DNA of 33,184 nucleotides from an uncultured Clostridia bacterium (GCA_904501795.1 CAJGCK010000005.1:1-33184), one strand, 5' to 3'. Shown: positions 17,783 to 25,730, counted from the stretch's first letter. Notes: a model not told the origin generated them from the letters alone. Numbers and translations: made by a program.

Positions 17783-18397
17783 TTATTTTCCTTTTTCGGT
17801 TATTTGCTTACTAATTTTTTGAACTGCAAGCGGTAAAATCTTCCACTCAGCCTGTTCCATTACTCGTTTTTGCAACGTCTCCGGTGTGTCTTTTTCCCTA
17901 ACGGAAACAGCCTTTTGAAGTATAATCTTCCCGCCGTCTGGAATTTCGTTTACGAAATGGACGGTTGCGCCCGTTACTTTAACACCCTTTTCAAGTGCTC
18001 TTTCGTGCACTTTTAGTCCGTAAAAACCTTTCCCGCAAAAAGAAGGAATAAGCGACGGATGAACGTTTATTATGCGTTCAGGATAATCTTTCGTAAAACT
18101 TTCGCTTAGTATCGACATAAATCCCGCAAGAACGATTAAGTCTATTTGGTTTTCAGTTAGAATTTTTTTAAGTTTATCTTCAAACGCTTGTTGGCTACCC
18201 TCTATTGATTTTAGAATGGTTTGCGTTTTTATTCCCGCATTTTTCGCGCGTTCTATCGCAAAAGCGTTTTCGTTGTTTGAAATAACAAGCTCTATTTTAC
18301 CGTTTGGTATCTTACCGTTTTTCTCGGCGTTTATCAACGCTTGAAGGTTGGTCCCGCCACCGGACACCAAAACGGCTATCCTTGCAGTCGTTTGCAT
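17783..18397 (-). CDS. purN: Phosphoribosylglycinamide formyltransferase
   Basis: This 204-residue protein is of normal PurN length. It transfers a formyl group from 10-formyl-THF to GAR. The N-terminal phosphate-binding motif is VLVSGGGTNLQALI. The catalytic region shows the conserved Asn and His in NVHPSLIP and the Asp in PDGGKIILQ. The gene follows purM after eight bases, and GAGGT precedes the ATG. The formyl donor can come from Fhs, encoded at the end of the same operon. Confidence 0.96.
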   Translation of the reverse strand: MQTTARIAVLVSGGGTNLQALINAEKNGKIPNGKIELVISNNENAFAIERAKNAGIKTQTILKSIEGSQQAFEDKLKKILTENQIDLIVLAGFMSILSESFTKDYPERIINVHPSLIPSFCGKGFYGLKVHERALEKGVKVTGATVHFVNEIPDGGKIILQKAVSVREKDTPETLQKRVMEQAEWKILPLAVQKISKQITEKGK

Positions 18398-18405
18398 TTT
18401 TACCT

Positions 18406-19446
18406 CTATATTAATTGAATTTTTTCGTCACCCTTGGTAATTTCGCCTACAACGTAAGCATCTTCCCCGCACGATTTTAATAAATCTAGTGCAGTTTGCA
18501 CTTGTGATGCGGGAACAACTATGCTCATACCAACGCCCATATTAAAGGTGTTGAACATATCCCTTTCGCTAATGCCACCCTTTTCGGCAATAAGTTTAAA
18601 TATCGGCAATATCTTAACCGCGCTCTTAGTAATTTTCGCAGTAAAGCCTTCCGGAATACTTCTTGGAATATTCTCATAGAAACCACCGCCCGTTATGTGC
18701 GATATCGCTTTAACTGAAACTTTTTCCATTAAAGCAAGCACCGATTTAACATAAATCTTGGTAGGCGTCAACAAAGTCTCGCCAAGACTTTTACCGTTTA
18801 AACTTTCTAACGGTGTTTTTAGGTCGGCATTTTCCACGTCAAATACTTTACGCACCAAAGAAAATCCGTTTGAATGCACACCGCTTGATGCAAGCGCTAT
18901 TATAACGTCACCTTCTTCAATGGTGTTTTTGTCTATTATCTTGCTCTTATCCACAACGCCCGTGCTATAACCCGCAAGGTCGTATTCGTCTACGGGATAA
19001 AATCCGGGCATTTCAGCCGTTTCACCACCGATTAGCGCACAACCTGCTTGCACGCAACCTTCTGCAACGCCTTTTACTATTTCGGCTATTTTTTCTGGAA
19101 CGTTTTTACCGCAAGCGATATAGTCTAAAAAGAACAAAGGTTTTGCGCCTGCGCAAATTATGTCGTTAACGCACATAGCAACGCAGTCGATGCCAACCGT
19201 GTCGTGCTTATCCATTAAAAACGCTAATTTAAGTTTCGTGCCTACCCCGTCTGTTCCACTAACTAGTACGGGGCGAGTTATACCCGTTAAATCAAGTTCA
19301 AATAATCCACCAAAACCACCTATATCTGAACAAACCCCACTGGTCATCGTGCGGGCGATATGTTTTTTCATTAATTCAACCGCTTTATATCCCGCGGTAA
19401 TATCTACGCCAGATTTTGCGTAACTTTCCGAAAAACTCTTTTCCAT
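18406..19446 (-). CDS. purM: Phosphoribosylformylglycinamidine cyclo-ligase (AIR synthetase)
   Basis: This 346-residue protein is of normal PurM length. It closes FGAM to AIR with ATP. The family N-terminus SYAKSGVDITAGYKAVELMK is present, followed by SGTDGVGTKLKLAF and the glycine-rich LIGGETAEMPGFY. It lies between purF and purN with spacings of 31 and 8 bases. Nothing is unusual in the sequence. Confidence 0.97.
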   Translation of the reverse strand: MEKSFSESYAKSGVDITAGYKAVELMKKHIARTMTSGVCSDIGGFGGLFELDLTGITRPVLVSGTDGVGTKLKLAFLMDKHDTVGIDCVAMCVNDIICAGAKPLFFLDYIACGKNVPEKIAEIVKGVAEGCVQAGCALIGGETAEMPGFYPVDEYDLAGYSTGVVDKSKIIDKNTIEEGDVIIALASSGVHSNGFSLVRKVFDVENADLKTPLESLNGKSLGETLLTPTKIYVKSVLALMEKVSVKAISHITGGGFYENIPRSIPEGFTAKITKSAVKILPIFKLIAEKGGISERDMFNTFNMGVGMSIVVPASQVQTALDLLKSCGEDAYVVGEITKGDEKIQLI

Positions 19447-19477
19447 TTTATTCTCCTTTAATTGCTTTCGTTTTTTA

Positions 19478-20899
19478 TCAACCTTCGCCGTCCCAACAAT
19501 AAGTGCATAGTTTGCATTTGTCTATGCCTATTGCTTTGACTGCGCCGTCTATCGTTTGGAAATCTAACGAAGCGAACTTGAATTTATCGCTTATCGCCTT
19601 TCTTAATTTTTTACCCCTTTCGGTATTCGGGTCGCTATACTCGGCAAGATGTTTTTGACCTTCTTCACCTTCTAGTTCGTTAATAACGCGTCTAGTTAAC
19701 AAGTCCATATCCGAAGTTGAACGTGAGAAATTTAAATACTTACAACCGTACATTATCGGTGGGCACGCCGAACGCATATGAACTTCTTTCGCGCCGTGCT
19801 CGTATAAAAATTCTACCGTTTCTTTTATTTGCGTACCGCGAACTATCGAATCGTCCACTAACAAAAGGTTCTTGTCCTCAATAAGCTCGTGCACGGGAAT
19901 AAGTTTCATTTTAGCGATTTTGTTCCTTTCGCTCTGCTTTTGCGACATGAAACTTCTTGCCCACGTAGGCGTGTATTTTATATACGGACGAGCAAACGGA
20001 ATTTTACAAGCGTTTGCATAGCCTATTGCGTGTGGCGTACCTGAATCGGGAACACCACCGACGTAATCTATATGCGCTTTTTTTGCTATTTCGTCATTCT
20101 CCGCCATTATCTTGCCGTTACGGTTACGCATTATTTCAACGTTAACACCTTCGTAATTTGACGTTGAATATCCATAATACGTCCACAAGAAAGCGCATAT
20201 ACGCATTTCTTTTTCGGGGGGAGATAAAGTTTCTACCCCTTTTACCGTAACTTTCACAATTTCCGCAGGACCGAGTTCCTTAAAGTCCTTAAAGCCGAGT
20301 TTTTTATAAGCGAAAGATTCGAAAGAAACACAAAAACCGTCGCTCGTTTTACCTATTAAAACGGGAATTCGCCCTAACTTATCACGCGCGGTTATCAAAT
20401 CGCCTTGCTCGGTTAATATCAAAACGTTACAAGTACCGTCTATCTTAGACTGGGCATACTTTATACCTTCAACGAAAGTGGACTTTTGGTTAATCAACGC
20501 GGCAACTAATTCGTTTCCGTTTATCTTTCCACCCGTCATCGCGTCGAAATACACTCCACCGTTGGACAAGATTTCTTCTACAAGTTCATCCGCATTGTTG
20601 ATAACGCCTATCGTACAAATTGCGTATTTACCTAGCCTTGAACAAATTAGTAATGGTTGCGGATGGGTGTCGGATATACAACCTATCGCCGAATTTCCAA
20701 CCATTTCGTCTATAACGTTTTCAAATTTCGTTCTAAAAGGCGTGTTTTCTATGTTGTGAATTTCTCTCTGTAAGCCAAGTTTCTCATCGAACGCGGCGAT
20801 ACCCGCGCGTTTGGTGCCTAAATGCGAATGATAGTCCGTACCCAAAAACACGTCGAGTAAAACGTTCTTTTTACGAACTGCTCCAAAAAAACCACCCAT
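19478..20899 (-). CDS. purF: PurF-like amidophosphoribosyltransferase with a degenerate glutaminase site
   Basis: This 473-residue protein aligns with PurF along its length. The phosphoribosyltransferase half is intact: GGVPDSGTPHAIGYA near residue 281 and the PRPP loop VDDSIVRGTQ at 348-357. Four cysteines fit the Fe-S ligands of the Bacillus-type enzyme (about C235, C386, C462, C465). The glutaminase half is changed. The protein begins MGGFFG where active PurF has Cys-Gly-x-Phe-Gly after processing. The RYxT arginine region reads ISDTHPQP. The HNGN segment reads TIGV. AAGGAG lies just before the ATG, and no alternative upstream start gives a cysteine. It follows purE by 11 bases. It most likely makes phosphoribosylamine from PRPP with free ammonia or ammonia from a partner; another role is possible. 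Similar PurF-like proteins beginning MGGFFG are known in gut Clostridia and Bacteroidetes. Confidence 0.82.
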   Translation of the reverse strand: MGGFFGAVRKKNVLLDVFLGTDYHSHLGTKRAGIAAFDEKLGLQREIHNIENTPFRTKFENVIDEMVGNSAIGCISDTHPQPLLICSRLGKYAICTIGVINNADELVEEILSNGGVYFDAMTGGKINGNELVAALINQKSTFVEGIKYAQSKIDGTCNVLILTEQGDLITARDKLGRIPVLIGKTSDGFCVSFESFAYKKLGFKDFKELGPAEIVKVTVKGVETLSPPEKEMRICAFLWTYYGYSTSNYEGVNVEIMRNRNGKIMAENDEIAKKAHIDYVGGVPDSGTPHAIGYANACKIPFARPYIKYTPTWARSFMSQKQSERNKIAKMKLIPVHELIEDKNLLLVDDSIVRGTQIKETVEFLYEHGAKEVHMRSACPPIMYGCKYLNFSRSTSDMDLLTRRVINELEGEEGQKHLAEYSDPNTERGKKLRKAISDKFKFASLDFQTIDGAVKAIGIDKCKLCTYCWDGEG

Positions 20900-20910
20900 T
20901 AATTTTCTCC

Positions 20911-21396
20911 TTAATTATTAGAAAGCGCCGAGTCTTTTGCCAAAACCTTTTCAGCGTCGGCAACGCGCTTTGCGTTCAACTTATTTGCCAGGTCTTTATC
21001 TTCAACTGCTAAAATTTGTATTGCAAGTAACGCCGCGTTTGCTCCGCCGTTTATTGCAACCGTCGCTACCGGTATTCCCGTTGGCATTTGAACGGTTGAT
21101 AGCAACGCGTCAAGTCCGTCGAGCACGGGACCTTTACACGGAATTCCTATAACGGGTAAAGTGGTGTTTGCGGCAACTGCGCCCGCTAAGTGAGCGGCCA
21201 TACCTGCGGCCGCTATTATTACGCCGAAGCCCTTTTCCCTTGCGCTACTTGAAAACTCCGCCGACTGAACTGGGGTTCTGTGCGCGGAATATATATGCGT
21301 TTCGTACGGAACGGAAAACTCGTTCAACACGTCTATCGCTTTTTGAATTATAGGCATATCGCTATCACTGCCCATCACTATACCGACTTTTTTCAT
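20911..21396 (-). CDS. purE: 5-(carboxyamino)imidazole ribonucleotide mutase / AIR carboxylase
   Basis: With the start used here the protein has 161 residues, the usual PurE length. It begins MKKVGIVMGSDSDMP, the nucleotide-binding start of PurE, and has the active-site histidine stretch YSAHRTP and AAAGMAAHLAGAVAA. It carboxylates AIR or rearranges N5-CAIR to CAIR. No purK is in the window. An in-frame ATG 39 bases upstream is rejected because AAAGGAG sits just before the chosen ATG, and the extra residues are not PurE-like and lie in the leader. It is the first gene of the purine operon, directly under the ZTP riboswitch and terminator. Confidence 0.95.
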   Translation of the reverse strand: MKKVGIVMGSDSDMPIIQKAIDVLNEFSVPYETHIYSAHRTPVQSAEFSSSAREKGFGVIIAAAGMAAHLAGAVAANTTLPVIGIPCKGPVLDGLDALLSTVQMPTGIPVATVAINGGANAALLAIQILAVEDKDLANKLNAKRVADAEKVLAKDSALSNN

Positions 21397-21422
21397 TTTT
21401 CGTTTCTCCTTTATAAAAAAGT

Positions 21423-21461
21423 AAAAAAGGCACACCTAACCTGTAAAATGTTAAGCGTGCC
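21423..21461 (-). terminator. Riboswitch-controlled intrinsic terminator upstream of purE
   Basis: On the minus strand GGCACGCTTAAC (21461-21450) pairs with GTTAGGTGTGCC (21440-21429) in a 12-base-pair stem with two wobble pairs, followed by six U (21428-21423). The first arm uses the GGCA of the conserved CTGGGCA element of the riboswitch, so ligand-bound aptamer and terminator exclude each other. This predicts an ON switch. Confidence 0.88.
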
Positions 21462-21560
21462 CAGACGGTCCGACTTATCGTTAAGCCCCGTAAAATTCGG
21501 GGGTTACCGACCACTCTTTGCTCCTTCGTGGTACTCCACCTAAACTCCGTCAGTTACAAA
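21455..21560 (-). ncRNA. ZTP riboswitch (pfl motif) in the purine operon leader
   Basis: Read on the minus strand the leader has the conserved pfl elements in order: GTAACTGACGG (21557-21547), GGTGG-AGTA-CCACGAAGGAGC (21540-21520), a variable hairpin with CCCCG/CGGGG arms, and CCGTCTGGGCA (21468-21458). The GACGG and CCGTC strands are exactly complementary; both differ from my recollection of the usual GGCGG/CCGCC by one compensating base, which supports real pairing. ZTP riboswitches sense ZMP/ZTP, which builds up when 10-formyl-THF is short, and turn on purine and folate one-carbon genes. That fits the operon, which ends in fhs and includes glyA. Confidence 0.88.
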
Positions 21561-21579
21561 GAATTTTTAACGTTATTAT

Positions 21580-21607
21580 ATTATCATTTAAATATAAGTC
21601 TTGTCAA
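21580..21607 (-). promoter_or_regulatory. Promoter of the purine operon
   Basis: TTGACA lies at 21607-21602 and GATAAT at 21585-21580 with a 16-base spacer; a TATAAT five bases further on is too far from the -35. Transcription would start near 21573, just before the riboswitch aptamer. Confidence 0.75.
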
Positions 21608-21633
21608 GTTTTAAACTTACACATTTAAAACTT
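21606..21633. repeat. Perfect 10-bp inverted repeat overlapping the purine promoter -35
   Basis: AAGTTTTAAA (21606-21615) and TTTAAAACTT (21624-21633) are exact inverted copies around eight bases. The repeat starts seven bases after the pyrB stop and overlaps the last two bases of the -35 box. It is AT-rich and has no following U-run in the pyrB direction, so an operator is as likely as a weak terminator. Confidence 0.4.
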
Positions 21634-21639
21634 TAAAAA

Positions 21640-22728
21640 CTATTTTATTAAAATTTTTGTGTCGCAATATATGCACTTATACTCGCCGTCACCTTCGTTA
21701 GTGGGAACAAAAAGATTTTGAAGTTCGGGCTCGGTAGTAGTTATACAATGCGGATTTGAACATTTGTATTTGAGCGCTATTTTATCTTTCACGTCAAAGC
21801 GGTCTTCTCTTGTTCCGTCGTTTTCAAAAAGAAGTTTCATTATTAGCGCCATTCTCATATATCTTCCATAGTGCGCCTGCTTAAAGTAACATGCTCTCTT
21901 ATCGCTATCAACCGCGGTTGAAATTTCGTTAACCCTTGGTAGCGGATGCAATACTATCATATCGGGTTTTGCAAGTTTCATCTTATCTTCGGTTAAAATA
22001 AACAAGTCTTTTAGCCTATAATATTCTTCTTCGCTTTCAAACCTTTCTTTTTGAACTCTAGTCATATACAATATGTCGAGTTTGCCGATAGATTCTTCTA
22101 GACTATTACTCCTTTCTATCGAAATACCCTTGCTCTCGATATCCTTTTCGATTAACGTTGGAAGTTTTAATTCTTCGGGTGAAATCAAAACGAATTTAAC
22201 ACCGGTGTAACGCGACATCGCTTCTATTAGCGAATGCACCGTTCTACCAAACTTTAAGTCACCGCAAAGACCGATGGTAAGATTTTCAAACCTACCTTTT
22301 TCTTTGTGAATAGTTAATAAATCGGCAAGTGTCTGCGTTGGATGATAATGCCCGCCGTCGCCTGCGTTTATTATAGGAACTAACGTTCTTGAACTTGCAA
22401 CGAGTGGTGCGCCTTCTTTGGGGTGGCGCATAGCAATAATATCAACGTAACCGCTAACAACCGATATAGTATCGGCAACACTTTCGCCTTTTGTAGCCGA
22501 ACACGAGTTGGGGTCTGAAAAGCCTATTACCTTTCCGCCAAGCGCTAGCATAGCCGATTCAAAACTTAGTCTAGTTCTTGTAGACGGCTCGAAAAAAAGC
22601 GTGGCAAGTTGATAGTTTTTACACTTTTCGCTATATTTAATAGGGTCTTTAATTATGTCTTCAGCGGTAGCAATTAGTTGGTCTATTTCTTCTACCGAAA
22701 GATCTAAAATATTTAATACGTTTTTCAT
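21640..22728 (-). CDS. pyrB: Aspartate carbamoyltransferase with fused PyrI-like zinc domain
   Basis: This 362-residue protein consists of a full ATCase catalytic chain (about residues 1-305) and a C-terminal zinc domain. Carbamoyl phosphate binding is shown by PSTRTRLSFE (about 48-57) and HPLPR near 257; the aspartate loop is present. The tail has cysteines at 323, 328, 352 and 355, spaced C-x4-C-x23-C-x2-C, the same spacing as the zinc ligands of the E. coli regulatory chain PyrI, within a similar sequence (CSNPHCI...EP...CIYC). The nucleotide-binding N-terminal domain of PyrI is absent. It makes carbamoyl aspartate. The ATG follows the pyrE stop directly (TAGATG). It is the last gene of the pyr operon, an unusual place for pyrB. 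Confidence 0.92.
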   Translation of the reverse strand: MKNVLNILDLSVEEIDQLIATAEDIIKDPIKYSEKCKNYQLATLFFEPSTRTRLSFESAMLALGGKVIGFSDPNSCSATKGESVADTISVVSGYVDIIAMRHPKEGAPLVASSRTLVPIINAGDGGHYHPTQTLADLLTIHKEKGRFENLTIGLCGDLKFGRTVHSLIEAMSRYTGVKFVLISPEELKLPTLIEKDIESKGISIERSNSLEESIGKLDILYMTRVQKERFESEEEYYRLKDLFILTEDKMKLAKPDMIVLHPLPRVNEISTAVDSDKRACYFKQAHYGRYMRMALIMKLLFENDGTREDRFDVKDKIALKYKCSNPHCITTTEPELQNLFVPTNEGDGEYKCIYCDTKILIK

Positions 22729-23373
22729 CTATTTTGCTCCTATCCAACTTTCGTCTTGCGGGTTGTCTCTAAAAGCAATTAGCCTTTTTACGTCTTCTTT
22801 CTTTACGTAATTTTCTTCGGCTGCAATATTTGCAATAACGTCGAAGTTAGTTAGACTAACGTTTCTTACGTTTGCTTCTTTTAACCTTTCAATTCCCTTT
22901 TTCATACCGTAGGTAAAAATACTTACTACGCCAAGAACTTCCGCGCCCGCTTCACGCAATACTGAAACTACTTCGAGAACGCTTCCGCCCGTTGAAATAA
23001 GGTCTTCTACTACAACTACTTTTTGACCTTTTTCAAGTTTGCCTTCGATTTGGTTTTGTCTACCGTGATCTTTAGCGCCCGAACGAACGTAGCCCATAGG
23101 CATTCCTAGAATATGCGCGGTTATTGCGGCGTGCGCTATTCCCGCGGTTGACGTTCCCATCAATACTTCCGCTTCGGGAAACTCTTTTTTTACCGTTTCG
23201 GCAAGCGCGCTTTCAACGTCCAAACGAACTTCCGGTGCGGTTAACGTTAGCCTATTATCACAATACACCGGACTTTTTATGCCACTAGCCCACGTAAAAG
23301 GTTTGTCCGGACTAAAAAATACCGCTTTTATTTTAAGTAAATCTTTTGCAATTACGTTTTGTATGTTCTCCAT
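22729..23373 (-). CDS. pyrE: Orotate phosphoribosyltransferase
   Basis: This 214-residue protein is of normal PyrE length. It joins orotate and PRPP to OMP. The PRPP motif VVVEDLISTGGSVLEV lies near residue 120. The catalytic lysine loop is visible in YVRSGAKDHGRQNQIEG. It follows pyrF by 11 bases, and pyrB starts directly after it, so UMP synthesis steps five and six are encoded side by side. Confidence 0.96.
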   Translation of the reverse strand: MENIQNVIAKDLLKIKAVFFSPDKPFTWASGIKSPVYCDNRLTLTAPEVRLDVESALAETVKKEFPEAEVLMGTSTAGIAHAAITAHILGMPMGYVRSGAKDHGRQNQIEGKLEKGQKVVVVEDLISTGGSVLEVVSVLREAGAEVLGVVSIFTYGMKKGIERLKEANVRNVSLTNFDVIANIAAEENYVKKEDVKRLIAFRDNPQDESWIGAK

Positions 23374-23384
23374 TTTTATCTCTC

Positions 23385-24083
23385 CTATCCTATAAATTCT
23401 CTAACGCAACGTTCGTATGCTTTTACCGGGTCTTCCGCAGACGTTATCGGTCTGCCAACGACTATGTAGTCCGAGCCTATTTTTTTCGCTTCGGCGGGGG
23501 TCATAACACGTTTTTGGTCACCAACGTCCCCGTCTGCAAATCGAACACCGGGCGTTACGGTCAAGAATTTTTCACCGCATACTTCGTGAACTTTTTGCGA
23601 TTCAAGAGGTGAACAAACAACGCCGTCTAAACCTGAATTTTTTGCCGTTAACGCATAGTGCATAACCACCTTATCTATCGGCTCTTTTATAAGCAAATCT
23701 CTTTCCATCGTTTCTTGGTCGGTAGAAGTGAGTTGAGTCACCGCAATAAGTATAGGTCTAGTTCCGTCGGCACGGGTCAATCCTTTGATTGCGCCTTCCA
23801 TCATTTTTCCCGCGCCAGAAGCGTGCAAGTTGGTCATATCAACGTCTAAACTGCTTAAAACCGCCATCGCTTTGCTTACCGTGTTGGGAATATCGTGTAA
23901 TTTTAGATCCAAAAATATCTTGTGACCTCTTGCCTTTATTTCCTTTACGATAGACGGACCTTCCGCATAAAAAAGTTCCATACCTATTTTAACGAAAGGT
24001 TTTTTGTCTTGGAATTTATCTAAAAACTCCATAACCTTGTCTTTGCTTGAAAAATCAAGCGCTATTATAACGTCCTTACCCAT
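23385..24083 (-). CDS. pyrF: Orotidine 5'-phosphate decarboxylase
   Basis: This 232-residue protein is of normal PyrF length for the short bacterial form. The active-site Asp-x-Lys-x-x-Asp signature is in FLDLKLHDIPNTV, and the phosphate-binding end shows DYIVVGRPITSAEDP. It decarboxylates OMP to UMP. Its start overlaps the end of pyrD by eight bases, which points to coupled translation. Confidence 0.96.
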   Translation of the reverse strand: MGKDVIIALDFSSKDKVMEFLDKFQDKKPFVKIGMELFYAEGPSIVKEIKARGHKIFLDLKLHDIPNTVSKAMAVLSSLDVDMTNLHASGAGKMMEGAIKGLTRADGTRPILIAVTQLTSTDQETMERDLLIKEPIDKVVMHYALTAKNSGLDGVVCSPLESQKVHEVCGEKFLTVTPGVRFADGDVGDQKRVMTPAEAKKIGSDYIVVGRPITSAEDPVKAYERCVREFIG

Positions 24084-24993
24084 TGTGCGCTCCTCCTATT
24101 ATATCTTTTAAATTGTTTATACTGTATTTTTTCATTACGTTCGGTAAATCTTCAATTATTTTTTTGCATGCAAACGGGTCTATTAAATTTTGCGCGCCCA
24201 CTTGAACTGCAGTTGCGCCCGCAAGCATCATTTCTATAACGTCTTCAGCCGTAGCAACACCACCCATGCCGATAATGGGGATTTTTACGCTTTCGAATAC
24301 TTGGTAAACCATTCTAAGCGCAACGGGAAATATTGCTTTGCCTGAATAACCGCCCATTTTATTTGCAATAACAGGTTTTTTAGTTTTTAAGTTTATGCGC
24401 ATGCCAAGCATGGTGTTTATTAAACTTATGCCGTCGGCACCCGCGTCTTCGCACGCCTTTGCGATTGCCGTTATATCGGTTACGTTAGGGCTTAATTTAA
24501 CGTAAACGGGTTTGTCACACGCCTCTTTTACCGCTTTAGTTACTTGATAGGCGGATTTCGGCTCGGTCCCAAAACTCATACCGCCGTTATGTACGTTGGG
24601 GCAACTTACGTTTACTTCTATTATACCTACTTGATCTTGCTTAGACAATTTACTCGAAGTTTCCCTATATTCGTCAATCGAAAAACCGCTAACGTTGGCT
24701 ATAACGGGTTTTGAAAAGTATTCTTTAAGTTCTTTTAATTCGTGCTCAATAACGTGGTCAACACCGGGGTTTTGAAGTCCCACCGAGTTTATCATACCGT
24801 TATCACACTCGGCTATTCTAGGCGTGGGGTTACCAAATCTTGCCGAAAGAGTAGTGCCCTTAAAAGAAAAACTGCCCAAAATATTTATATCGTATAATTT
24901 AGAGAATTCTTTGCCAAACCCGAAAGTCCCGCTCGCCGGTATAACGGGGTTATCTAAAACCAAGCCCGATAAAGTTACTTTAGTATCTACCAT
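24076..24993 (-). CDS. pyrD: Dihydroorotate dehydrogenase, catalytic subunit (class 1B)
   Basis: This 305-residue flavoprotein is of class 1B length. It has the FMN-binding N-terminus PVIPASGTFGFG, the active-site region VNVSCPNVHNGGMSFG with the catalytic cysteine, and a C-terminal phosphate-binding part GMGGVATAEDVIEMMLAGATAVQVG. It lacks the N-terminal membrane extension of class 2. Class 1B enzymes pair with PyrK to use NAD+. pyrK lies just upstream and overlaps pyrD by seven bases, which supports this class. Confidence 0.96.
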   Translation of the reverse strand: MVDTKVTLSGLVLDNPVIPASGTFGFGKEFSKLYDINILGSFSFKGTTLSARFGNPTPRIAECDNGMINSVGLQNPGVDHVIEHELKELKEYFSKPVIANVSGFSIDEYRETSSKLSKQDQVGIIEVNVSCPNVHNGGMSFGTEPKSAYQVTKAVKEACDKPVYVKLSPNVTDITAIAKACEDAGADGISLINTMLGMRINLKTKKPVIANKMGGYSGKAIFPVALRMVYQVFESVKIPIIGMGGVATAEDVIEMMLAGATAVQVGAQNLIDPFACKKIIEDLPNVMKKYSINNLKDIIGGAHNG

Positions 24994-25718
24994 ATTATTT
25001 CACCCCTTTTGAGAACAGGTCCATCAACGCAAATCCGTTTGTTTCCCACTAACGTTTTGCAACTACAACCCATGCACGCACCAAACCCGCAACCCATACG
25101 TTCTTCAAAACTATATTCACCATCGGTTTTGGCTACCTTTTCTATTGCACGAAACATCGGCATAGGCCCGCAAGTATAAAAATACGAGTAGTTTAATTTC
25201 TCCATAACGTCGGTAACGAAACCTTTTTCGCCCGCCGTCCCGTCTACCGTGCATACGTGAACTTTTACGTTTAAGCGTTTAAATTCTTTTTCATAAAACA
25301 CTTCGTCTTTGGTGTTAAAGCCTAAAATAACGGTGGGTTTAACACCTTTTTTTACTAGCGCCTTACATAAGCCGAACATGGGCGGAACGCCTACTCCCCC
25401 ACCTATTAAAAGCGGATTATCTCCGCTGACTAAAAGGTCGTATCCGTTGCCGAGCCCCGTTAAAACGTTTATGGTTTTGCCTTTAACGTAACCGCTTAGT
25501 ATCGCCGTCCCTTCGCCGACTACTTTATAAATTAAAAGTAGTTTTCCTTTTTCAAAATCGCAAACGGAAATAGGTCGGCGCAAGAATACTCCGTCTATTT
25601 TAAGGTTGACGAATTGACCGTAGTTTGTAATTCCACTCGTGTCGCCAACAAGCACCATTTCATAAACGTCTTTGGCTATTTTTTTGTTTGATTTTACCGT
25701 AAAAATTACTTCTTCCAT
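24987..25718 (-). CDS. pyrK: Dihydroorotate dehydrogenase B, electron transfer subunit
   Basis: This 243-residue protein has the ferredoxin-reductase-like fold with FAD-binding LRRPISVCDFE, a nucleotide-binding GGGVGVPPMFGLCKALV, and a C-terminal [2Fe-2S] site GCGFGACMGCSCKT...RICVDGPV with four cysteines. It passes electrons from PyrD to NAD+. It is related to NfnA at 3985-4827, but its length, C-terminus and overlap with pyrD make PyrK the right call. Confidence 0.95.
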   Translation of the reverse strand: MEEVIFTVKSNKKIAKDVYEMVLVGDTSGITNYGQFVNLKIDGVFLRRPISVCDFEKGKLLLIYKVVGEGTAILSGYVKGKTINVLTGLGNGYDLLVSGDNPLLIGGGVGVPPMFGLCKALVKKGVKPTVILGFNTKDEVFYEKEFKRLNVKVHVCTVDGTAGEKGFVTDVMEKLNYSYFYTCGPMPMFRAIEKVAKTDGEYSFEERMGCGFGACMGCSCKTLVGNKRICVDGPVLKRGEIIW

Positions 25719-25730
25719 TTCCTTCCCTTT

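Noticed and set aside
21397..21435. N-terminal extension of PurE
   Set aside because: AAAGGAG just before the ATG at 21396 and the standard PurE start decide against it; the extension lies in the leader after the terminator.
21455..21560. Purine (guanine/adenine) riboswitch or PurR box upstream of purE
   Set aside because: The conserved three-way junction elements of the purine riboswitch are not seen, while the pfl elements are; no PurBox pair was recognised.
24076..24993. Overlaps pyrK/pyrD (7 bases) and pyrD/pyrF (8 bases) as possible frameshifts
   Set aside because: All three proteins are full length with intact ends; short overlaps are normal translational coupling.
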